From Bacteroidaceae bacterium (GTDB lineage Bacteria; Bacteroidota; Bacteroidia; Bacteroidales; Muribaculaceae), in assembly GCA_021768245.1 (NCBI GenBank), contig JAETNO010000003.1, forward strand, positions 62,001-126,000: a stretch of DNA of 64,000 bases, given 5' to 3'. Positions 58,042 to 64,000 of the stretch are shown here, piece after piece. The translations under genes were made by a program, and so were the position numbers. The notes beneath the pieces were generated by a model. That model saw only the letters and a list, made by a program, of their open reading frames with translations. It made no database searches and had not been told where the DNA came from. The first letter of the stretch is position 1; each line of letters begins with the position of its first letter.

Positions 58042-58968
58042 TCAATGGCGGAATGTCTTTAGGAGGCCGTCGACGAACACGAGGTATATGCCGTTTTCAT
58101 AAAGCCAGACTTCCTGGGCGTAGGATGTCGTTGCTCCACGGTCAATCTCACGCGGCATGCCTATCGCGAGGCGACATTCCTCGCGGGTCATATCGAGGTC
58201 AATGCGTCCGTTGACGATGTTTTCCCAGTTCTCGTCCGATATGGCCGGATAGCGGAGACGTGGGTCGGAGAATGAGAACAGGGCCGGAAAGGAGCGAGGT
58301 GTAAGTCCCTTGGGACCGGGATGGAGGAAAATGCGGGCTGAATTGCCCTTGTCGTCGGTGAAGGAGACTTTTATGGGATAGATATCATTGCCCGGAGTGA
58401 CGGAATCGACTGTCACTGCGACAAACTGGCGTCCGGCAACTGAATTGTCGTTGTCGTCGCGCCATGTGCGCGTGAGCACGTATAGCCTGCGCCCTTGGAG
58501 CCTCGTCCGCGCCGAGTCCACAAGGGTCTCCTGGATTGTGAACGGTATTGACAGGCTCTCCTGATTCATCACTGATTTGAGAGGGCGCGAGATGCGGTAG
58601 GTGAACTCGCGGCCTTGAGGGGAGGAGAAGGTGAGGTCCGTGACGGAACTTCCCGTGATTGACGGGGCTTCACGGACTTCCTTGAACGTCAGGTCAAGCC
58701 CACCAAGGGAGTCACGGCATGAGGCCGTGGCTCCGAAGATGAGGCGGATTTTATCGTCGGTTACGTGGAAGCGTTTCCCAGGTTTCCAGTCACCGAGGGC
58801 TTGGTCTGAGATATGTGCCAAAAATGTATCCTCTGCGGTGGTGGCGATATTCTCACGCCTCACATCGCGGTCGGTCACTTTCGGGGTATATTCAACTCCG
58901 GTGAAACATCCGCTCAACAATGAGGTGAGGAATATTGCAGGCAGCGATAGCCGGAAGTTGAGTTTCAT
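58042..58968 (-). CDS. Lipoprotein with BamE/SmpA-like C-terminal region
   Basis: 308 residues from ATG 58968 (a TTG at 58980 is rejected). Lipobox SGCF near residue 21. The middle is a beta-rich domain without recognised family. The C-terminus has MTREECRLAIGMPREIDRGATTSYAQEVWLYENG, which resembles the BamE/SmpA fold motif. Envelope function inferred; exact role unknown. Located between the S9 peptidase and MBL genes in the same direction. Confidence 0.65.
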   Translation of the reverse strand: MKLNFRLSLPAIFLTSLLSGCFTGVEYTPKVTDRDVRRENIATTAEDTFLAHISDQALGDWKPGKRFHVTDDKIRLIFGATASCRDSLGGLDLTFKEVREAPSITGSSVTDLTFSSPQGREFTYRISRPLKSVMNQESLSIPFTIQETLVDSARTRLQGRRLYVLTRTWRDDNDNSVAGRQFVAVTVDSVTPGNDIYPIKVSFTDDKGNSARIFLHPGPKGLTPRSFPALFSFSDPRLRYPAISDENWENIVNGRIDLDMTREECRLAIGMPREIDRGATTSYAQEVWLYENGIYLVFVDGLLKTFRH

Positions 58969-59010
58969 TTTTTCAAACAATGTGGTCGGAGTAGTAGTAA
59001 GATGGAATTG

Positions 59011-61140
59011 TTATTTAGGCTCTATGCCGAGATTTTCAAACATAAAGGAGAACATGTCGGTATACTCTTCAAGCACTTTAGCTATAGGCTTGCCTGCTCC
59101 GTGTCCGGCTTTGGATTCGATGCGGATAAGCTTGGGAGCGTCGCCGGTGTCAGAAGCCTGGAGTGTGGCCGCGTATTTGAATGAATGTGCGGGCACAACG
59201 CGGTCGTCGTGGTCGGCGGTGGTCGCGAGGATAGCAGGATAGGGGGTGCCGTCATTCTTTATGTTATGGATGGGGGAGTAGTCAAGAAGATACTTGGCCA
59301 TTTCGGGAGAGTCGGCGCTCGTGCCGTAGTCCGACGCCCAGTTCCAACCGATTGTAAAGAGATGATAGCGCATCATATCCATGACACCTACGCGGGGGAT
59401 TGCCACCTTGAAGAGGTCGGGGCGGAGGTTGACCGTAGCTCCGACAAGGAGGCCTCCGTTGCTTCCACCTTCAATCGTGATATGGTCAGGGGATGTCCAT
59501 CCTTCGTTGATGAGATATTCGGCGGCGGCGATGAAGTCGTTGAACACGTTCATCTTCTTCATCTTGGTACCAGCTTCATGCCATTCCTCGCCATATTCCG
59601 AGCCGCCGCGTAGGTTTGCCTGGGCGTAGATTACTCCGTTCTCAAGCAGGAGCATGCGGTTGGCGGAGAATCCCGGAGTGAGGGATACGTTGAAACCTCC
59701 GTAGCCATAGAGGTAGACAGGGTTCTTTCCGTTGCGTTCAAGGCCTTTTTTATAGGTGAGGAACATCGGGATTTTAGTGCCGTCGGCAGAAGGGTAGAAC
59801 ACCTGCTCCGTCACGTATTCGTCAAGGTTGACGCCCTTTATTTCCGGCTGGAAAAGTTTCTTGCTTTCCCCGGTCTTTATGTCGTAGGCATACTGGGTCG
59901 AGGGGGATGTGAATGACGAGAAGCTATAGAAGATGTCCTCCGGATGTTTGCGCTCGGTATAAAGGCCCACCGCTCCGTAGCCCGGGAGTTTCATATCGCC
60001 TTCCTTCTTGCCGTCCATGGAATAGATGGCAACCCGGTTGGCGGCGTCTTTCTCGTAGGTGAGGAAAAGGCGGTCACCTGAGAACTGCGCGCCGGTGAGT
60101 ACGCCTTCGGCTTCAGGCACGAGCTCTTTCCAGTTTTCAATCGAGGGATTGGCGAGGTCGGCTACCATAATGCGGTTTTTGGGTGCACCGTAGGACGTGA
60201 GAAGATAAATCTTGTTGTCGATAACGTCGATAACGCCTGTAGTGTAGTCCTGCGTAGGAGCCATGGTGACCCATGCGCCGTCCTTGCGCACTTTCAGTTC
60301 ATTGCCAATTCCGGCTCCTCCCACACTGATGAATGTCACCGGCTGTGACTCGGCCACCTGTGCGGAATGGAAATGGAAAGGATGCTTGGGATCGCTGAAA
60401 GCTATGGTGTCGTCGCTCTGCGGGGTTCCAATCTTATGATAGTAGACGAGGTGGTTTTGATTGGCATTGGAATATTCCTTGCCTTCCTCGGGAGTGGGGT
60501 AAGCGCTGTAGTAGAATCCGTCGCCGTCCCATTCCGCTCCGGTGAATTTGGCCCATTTTATGTGGTCGGGGAGCAGCTGCTTGGTTTTGGTGTCCATCAC
60601 ATAGATTTCAGTCCAGTCAGAACCGCTGCGGCTTATGGTGTAGGCCGTGTATTTACCGTCTTTCGACTGGAACACTCCCGTAAGGGCCACTGTGCCATCA
60701 TCGCTGAGTTTGTTGGGGTCGAGGAATACCTCGCGTTCGGAGGAGTCGACCGTAGGTTTGCGATAGAGAATCGACTGGTTCTGTAGGCCGTTGTTTTCGT
60801 AGAAATAGAACATGCCGTCGTTCTCGCGATAGGTCAGTCCGCGTTTCACAAAATCATTCAGCTCCGTGAGACGCGAATTGATTTTGTTGCGGAACGGGAT
60901 TTTAGAGAGATATTCGTCGGTGACGGCGTTCTCTGCTTCGACCCATTTGAGCGTTTCTGCTGCAGTGTCATTTTCAAGTGGACGGTAGGGGTCGGCCACA
61001 GCCATTCCGAATATGGTGTCGACGGTGTTGTCGGTCGGGGCTGCGGGGTATACGAGATGTTTCTGCTGAGAGCATCCCGCCAATGAGCCAATGGCTATTG
61101 CAGTCATGGTCGGAAATAATAAATTGCGTGAGAGTGACAT
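59011..61140 (-). CDS. S9 family prolyl oligopeptidase lipoprotein
   Basis: 709 residues. Start ATG 61140: an upstream ATG at 61170 overlaps the -7 box and would not be in the transcript. Lipoprotein signal (AGCSQQ near residue 24). The N-terminal propeller begins with DPYRPLENDTAAETLKWVEAEN. The catalytic domain carries EGGSNGGLL (Ser), TADHDDRVVPAHSFKY (Asp) and KAGHGAGKP (His). Cleaves proline-containing peptides in the periplasm or at the surface. Prolyl oligopeptidases of this size are common in Bacteroidota. Confidence 0.92.
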   Translation of the reverse strand: MSLSRNLLFPTMTAIAIGSLAGCSQQKHLVYPAAPTDNTVDTIFGMAVADPYRPLENDTAAETLKWVEAENAVTDEYLSKIPFRNKINSRLTELNDFVKRGLTYRENDGMFYFYENNGLQNQSILYRKPTVDSSEREVFLDPNKLSDDGTVALTGVFQSKDGKYTAYTISRSGSDWTEIYVMDTKTKQLLPDHIKWAKFTGAEWDGDGFYYSAYPTPEEGKEYSNANQNHLVYYHKIGTPQSDDTIAFSDPKHPFHFHSAQVAESQPVTFISVGGAGIGNELKVRKDGAWVTMAPTQDYTTGVIDVIDNKIYLLTSYGAPKNRIMVADLANPSIENWKELVPEAEGVLTGAQFSGDRLFLTYEKDAANRVAIYSMDGKKEGDMKLPGYGAVGLYTERKHPEDIFYSFSSFTSPSTQYAYDIKTGESKKLFQPEIKGVNLDEYVTEQVFYPSADGTKIPMFLTYKKGLERNGKNPVYLYGYGGFNVSLTPGFSANRMLLLENGVIYAQANLRGGSEYGEEWHEAGTKMKKMNVFNDFIAAAEYLINEGWTSPDHITIEGGSNGGLLVGATVNLRPDLFKVAIPRVGVMDMMRYHLFTIGWNWASDYGTSADSPEMAKYLLDYSPIHNIKNDGTPYPAILATTADHDDRVVPAHSFKYAATLQASDTGDAPKLIRIESKAGHGAGKPIAKVLEEYTDMFSFMFENLGIEPK

Positions 61141-61167
61141 GGTTGTGTGAAATGTGATTGATTCATG

Positions 61168-61175
61168 CAAAGTTA
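61168..61175 (-). promoter_or_regulatory. -7 promoter box (TAACTTTG) of the S9 peptidase gene
   Basis: TAnnTTTG on minus, 27 bases upstream of ATG 61140. It overlaps the first in-frame ATG (61170), which rules that ATG out. Confidence 0.6.
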
Positions 61176-61262
61176 AGACTAAAAATCCAATCTGCGGGTT
61201 TATTTTAATCTTTTTTACAAAAGAAGGCCTGCGGGAGAAGTTGCCGCTTACGCTTCAGGGGA

Positions 61263-61297
61263 TAAAAAATAAGGGACTGTGCACCGGCACAATCCCT
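61263..61297 (-). terminator. Intrinsic terminator of the microprotein unit
   Basis: 11-bp stem AGGGATTGTGC/GCACAGTCCCT (one G-U) with a 4-base loop, followed on minus by TATTTTTTATC. Confidence 0.75.
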
Positions 61298-61420
61298 GAT
61301 ATGTTAATAAACTTGTCGTGTTGACTTAAAAATAGGGACGGGTATGAACGTTGGAATCCTTGTCGGTTGGCAGCGGGATTTTTCTGTTCGATGTCCCATT
61401 GATTGTATCGTCGTCAACGA

Positions 61421-61525
61421 TTACCAGATTTCGCGGCGGTCGTTGTAGTGGTCGGGACGATACATGAGGGCTGCGGATTCGCAGTACCACTCAATGGCTT
61501 TCTTTACCATTTTTGTCACTTTCAT
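61421..61525 (-). CDS. 34-residue microprotein, second gene of a pair
   Basis: Short ORF with an amphipathic basic N-terminus and IEWYCESAALMYRPDHYNDR, ending in Trp. No known family recognised, although Bacteroidota carry many such tiny conserved proteins. It lies 35 bases after the 40-codon ORF and 120 bases before a clean terminator. The unit has its own promoter box. Coding is supported by context and composition only. Confidence 0.5.
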   Translation of the reverse strand: MKVTKMVKKAIEWYCESAALMYRPDHYNDRREIW

Positions 61526-61560
61526 AATGTGGTCATTTTAAAAGTTAAACAATAAGCGTT

Positions 61561-61683
61561 TCACTCTTCCTCATCGTGGCGGCGTATGCTGCAGTCGCCG
61601 GTGGGACGGAAACAATCGCGCTCGCCGAGTGTTTTGAAGATGTTGTGAACGTCTGCCCTGAAAACCTTAAACATGTTGGTCAT
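61561..61683 (-). CDS. 40-residue microprotein, first gene of a pair
   Basis: ORF from ATG 61683 (another ATG at 61674). MFKVFRADVHNIFKTLGERD at the start of the core, then a Cys-containing FRPTGDCSIRRHDEEE tail. Basic N-half, acidic C-terminus. Followed in the same transcription unit by the 34-residue ORF and a terminator; -7 box TAACTTTG at 61814-61821, leader of about 124 bases. No family recognised. Confidence 0.5.
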   Translation of the reverse strand: MTNMFKVFRADVHNIFKTLGERDCFRPTGDCSIRRHDEEE

Positions 61684-61813
61684 AGTTGCAGAAATTTTAA
61701 ATTAAACCTATTGGACTTATCTATTTATAATCCTTTTTCTGACGAGTCCTTTAAAACAATCTTTCCTATTCGTTTAAATCGTTCGTCTGTATTATATACG
61801 CTCGAACACGGTG

Positions 61814-61821
61814 CAAAGTTA
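61814..61821 (-). promoter_or_regulatory. -7 promoter box (TAACTTTG) of the microprotein unit
   Basis: TAnnTTTG on minus, about 130 bases upstream of ATG 61683. The AT-rich stretch between 61822 and 61976 shows nothing else. Confidence 0.5.
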
Positions 61822-61976
61822 GATATAGTTTTTGAAATTGTGTTGAAAAAATATGTTGTTTAACATAAAATTGGCGCCAAGATGCATGATTCCAATGCTT
61901 TTAACACTTTAAATTAACAATGTTAAAATTGCGGAAAATATGGGCAATTCACTACGGCAATGCCTGGGAAAGCCTG

Positions 61977-63002
61977 TTATTTCTGTATTTCAGGGAAGCC
62001 CGGAGTTGTGGATATATATAATGTGGAGTCCGCGGGATTGAGGGTTACAAGCAGGGCTTCGACTTTGTCGATACGCTTGATCATAGCGAGGGCGCTGTCG
62101 CGGCTCATGGCCATGCAGGCTGTGGCATAGGCGTCGGCGAGCATGGCGGATGGTGCTATGATTGTGGCTGAAAGGAGGTCGGTATGGGCAGGCCGGCCAT
62201 CGGTGGTGCTGATGGTGTGCCACACACGTCCTGAGGGGTTTTCCTTGTAGTTGCGATAGTTGCCTGAAGTGGCTATACCTCCTTCGGCAAGTTGCATTAC
62301 GGCCATACGTCCGTGGACTACTGCGCTGTCGCAGTCAACCGGGGCGTCGACCATTATGCGCCATTGTTCTCCACGGGGGTTCCGGCCGCCAAGAGCAATC
62401 TCTCCTCCGATTTCCACGAGGTAGTCCGTGCAGCCGTTGCGCCGGAGCATTTCGGCTATAAGGTCGCAGCCATAGCCTTTGGTGATGGCTGAGAAATTGA
62501 ATTCTGTCGCGGGGCTTTTCTTGATGATATGGCCCTCGCTGTCGATCGAGCAGCCAGAGATTCCTACCGATGGCATTACACTGTCAATCATCCCTGCGGT
62601 AGGTTCTATCCCGCTTTTGCGGTATCCGAATCCCCAGAGATTTACGAGCGGGGCCACTGTAGGGTCAAAGGCTCCGCCACTGTTGCGGCTGACCTCCTGC
62701 GAGGCTGTGAAAATGCGTCGCAGCAGGCTGTCGGCTATGACTGTTTCCCCCCGGTTTACCCGTGAGATTAAAGAACTGTCACAGAATGGAGAGAGGGAGA
62801 GCTCTACGCGTTTCATCACCGCGAGCACCGAGTCGCGGAGGTCGCGGGCGGAGCGGTAGCTTATATTATATGTAGTGTTCCACACCCCTCCTTGGATTGT
62901 GCGGTATTTCATCTGTAGCCTTTCACATGAGGTGAATGGAAGGCACATTAGGAAGGCAATGAACGGGAGGAGGATTTTGGATGTATGTCGGTAGCGGGGC
63001 AT
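61977..63002 (-). CDS. apbE: FAD:protein FMN transferase (ApbE)
   Basis: 341 residues from ATG 63002; the TTG at 63047 lies inside the -7 box and is rejected. Lipoprotein signal (FTSC lipobox near residue 25). The domain shows FNFSAITKGYGCDLIAEML, GGEIALGGRNPRGEQW and GGIATSGNYRNY with a C-terminal HTISTTDGRPAH. It transfers FMN to Thr/Ser of flavoproteins such as the NQR/Rnf complexes, in the periplasm with Mg2+. Divergent from the DJ-1 gene. Confidence 0.93.
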   Translation of the reverse strand: MPRYRHTSKILLPFIAFLMCLPFTSCERLQMKYRTIQGGVWNTTYNISYRSARDLRDSVLAVMKRVELSLSPFCDSSLISRVNRGETVIADSLLRRIFTASQEVSRNSGGAFDPTVAPLVNLWGFGYRKSGIEPTAGMIDSVMPSVGISGCSIDSEGHIIKKSPATEFNFSAITKGYGCDLIAEMLRRNGCTDYLVEIGGEIALGGRNPRGEQWRIMVDAPVDCDSAVVHGRMAVMQLAEGGIATSGNYRNYKENPSGRVWHTISTTDGRPAHTDLLSATIIAPSAMLADAYATACMAMSRDSALAMIKRIDKVEALLVTLNPADSTLYISTTPGFPEIQK

Positions 63003-63044
63003 CGTGTCCGGTCGTGTTTTAAGTGCTGAATTCTGATTTTTCTT

Positions 63045-63076
63045 CAAAATTACTAAAAGAATCCGAAAATAATCAA
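63045..63076 (-). promoter_or_regulatory. Promoter of apbE
   Basis: -7 box TAATTTTG (63045-63052) with TTG -33 element at 63074-63076, spacing 21. It overlaps the divergent -7 box of the DJ-1 gene region. Confidence 0.6.
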
Positions 63077-63084
63077 TAAATTTG
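63077..63084 (+). promoter_or_regulatory. -7 promoter box (TAAATTTG) of the DJ-1 gene
   Basis: TAnnTTTG on plus, 52 bases before ATG 63137. Confidence 0.5.
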
Positions 63085-63136
63085 CTTCGCTAAGTGTTTT
63101 GATGCATAAAAACATGACTGTAAAAAACTAAGCATT

Positions 63137-63688
63137 ATGGAAAAGACTTATCTGTTCCTGGCCGACGGCTTTGAGGAAATCGAGGCTCTTGGCACTGTGG
63201 ATTTGCTGCGTCGTGCAGGCGTCGCTGTCGAGACCGTGTCGATAAACCCCACTCTTGCAGTGAAGGGTGCGCACAATATTGAGGTTGCAGCCGATATCAC
63301 CATCGACGAGTGTCCGTCGGAGGCCCGCATGTATATAGTGCCGGGAGGCATGCCCGGTTCGTCGAATCTTGCGGCTAACGCGAGGGTGTGTGAACTGCTT
63401 GTGGCCCAGCATGAACGTCGCGGGAAAATCGCTGCCATATGTGCGGCTCCTTCGCTGGTGCTTGCCCCGCTCGGGATAGTTGACGGCTACGACGCCACCT
63501 GTTATCCGGGTATGGAGGGCGGTCTTACAGCCGGTGGAGCGCACTATAAGAATCAGCGTGTGGTCGTGGACCGCAATGTAATCACAGGCAACGGGCCTTC
63601 GTCGGCAGTACCTTTCGCCCTTTCCATAATCGAGGCTCTCGACGGGCAGAATGTGGCTGACACTGTCGCGCAAGGAATATTGTTATAA
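63137..63688 (+). CDS. DJ-1/PfpI-family protein
   Basis: 183 residues of the DJ-1/ThiJ fold: TYLFLADGFEEIEALGTVDLLRRAGVAVETV, YIVPGGMPGSSNLAAN, and the nucleophile elbow AAICAAPSLVLAPLG (Cys about 101). A proposed protein-deglycase or stress role, disputed for the family. Starts at ATG 63137; the glycosyltransferase gene starts 9 bases after its stop. Confidence 0.9.
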   Translation: MEKTYLFLADGFEEIEALGTVDLLRRAGVAVETVSINPTLAVKGAHNIEVAADITIDECPSEARMYIVPGGMPGSSNLAANARVCELLVAQHERRGKIAAICAAPSLVLAPLGIVDGYDATCYPGMEGGLTAGGAHYKNQRVVVDRNVITGNGPSSAVPFALSIIEALDGQNVADTVAQGILL

Positions 63689-63697
63689 TCGACATCT

Positions 63698-64000
63698 ATG
63701 CCGAAAGTTTTGGTTTTGGCTACTTCTCGCCATTCCCACGGGGGGATTTCCTCCGTGGTGATGGCTCATGAACGTAGCCGTGAATGGCATGATTACGGTT
63801 GCCGTTGGATTGCCACCCACCGCAGCGGTTCAAAGGCGAAGAAGATCGCCTATTTCCTTGGGGGGATGATGTCATACCTCTTGCGCCTTCCGTCGTGCGA
63901 TATAGTCCATATGCATATCGGCGAGGCACCGTCGGCTATAAGGAAATCGCTGTTCATGAAGCTTGCCAAGCTCGCGGGAAAGAAAACGGTGGTCCATTTC
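63698..64000 (+). CDS. Glycosyltransferase, GT4/GT-B type (partial, runs off window)
   Basis: 101 codons visible. MPKVLVLATSRHSHGGISSVV at the N-terminus is the first Rossmann strand and Gly-loop of GT-B enzymes of the GT4 family, followed by the second strand region CDIVHMHIGEAPS. Transfers sugars to lipid or glycan acceptors. The ATG 63698 follows the DJ-1 stop closely, so it is likely in one operon. Confidence 0.8.
   Translation, partial: MPKVLVLATSRHSHGGISSVVMAHERSREWHDYGCRWIATHRSGSKAKKIAYFLGGMMSYLLRLPSCDIVHMHIGEAPSAIRKSLFMKLAKLAGKKTVVHF

Overview
The window comes from a Bacteroidales chromosome, most likely Muribaculaceae-like or a close relative (inference). The evidence is: recurrent TAnnTTTG -7 promoter boxes, several with a TTG about 19-21 bases upstream; little sign of Shine-Dalgarno sequences; Bacteroidota envelope families (DUF4421, DUF6175, LptC/CNNM/CoaX neighbourhood, a C-terminal domain like the T9SS sorting domain); and mid-range GC with AT-rich accessory islands. 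I saw no rRNA, tRNA, CRISPR array, transposase or phage structural gene.

Layout. 1-13.2 kb is core metabolism, nearly all on the minus strand: a partial FtsX/MacB permease, a TPR protein, rsmE-kdsA, an MFS transporter, a bifunctional-nuclease protein, mnmA, a DoxX protein, a DUF5106-like lipid-exported redox protein, a short Dxs, and xseA on plus. 13.2-14.6 kb is a small accessory patch: two overlapping small genes, a coding remnant and a LEA-like 11-residue-repeat protein. 14.6-21.2 kb is a long minus-strand run, greA-HIT-menA-ftsB/divIC-membrane protein-coaX-OMP-lptC-CNNM. 21.5-30.2 kb holds rubredoxin (too short for a simple ORF scan), xerD, a YfhO-family protein, small envelope genes, rpsA and a DUF4421 protein. 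30.2-35.3 kb is a TolC-HlyD-ABC2-ABC2 export operon with no ATPase gene.

At 35.7-36.1 kb there is a promoter, a roughly 344-nt highly structured RNA and its own terminator, followed by three large secreted repeat proteins (36.2-41.4 kb). 42.1-47.9 kb is a five-gene operon of exported proteins: CsgG/FlgT-like, DUF6175, LPP20-like, an LPP20-like lipoprotein and a transglutaminase-fold protein with an intact Cys-His-Asp triad. I consider it a good candidate for an undescribed envelope system. 47.9-50.4 kb returns to core genes (rnhA, an alanine-dehydrogenase-like protein, aroK).

50.4-52.7 kb is an AT-rich island with two paralogous modules. Each has a tiny ORF of 50-56 codons (MARPI-ETPIL-type N-terminus) directly upstream of a GNAT acetyltransferase and driven by a similar promoter, the layout of a toxin-antitoxin pair. 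The first module lies between two perfect 38-bp direct repeats, one of which carries the aroK promoter. 52.7-64 kb holds a flippase, ruvB, a ROK glucokinase, an MBL hydrolase, a lipoprotein, a prolyl oligopeptidase, a two-microprotein transcription unit, apbE, a DJ-1 protein and the start of a glycosyltransferase.

Several start codons were moved downstream of the longest ORF because the upstream candidate was TTG or GTG, lay inside a promoter box, or overlapped a neighbour. Coordinates are exact by reading. Family assignments are from recall of families and were not searched.
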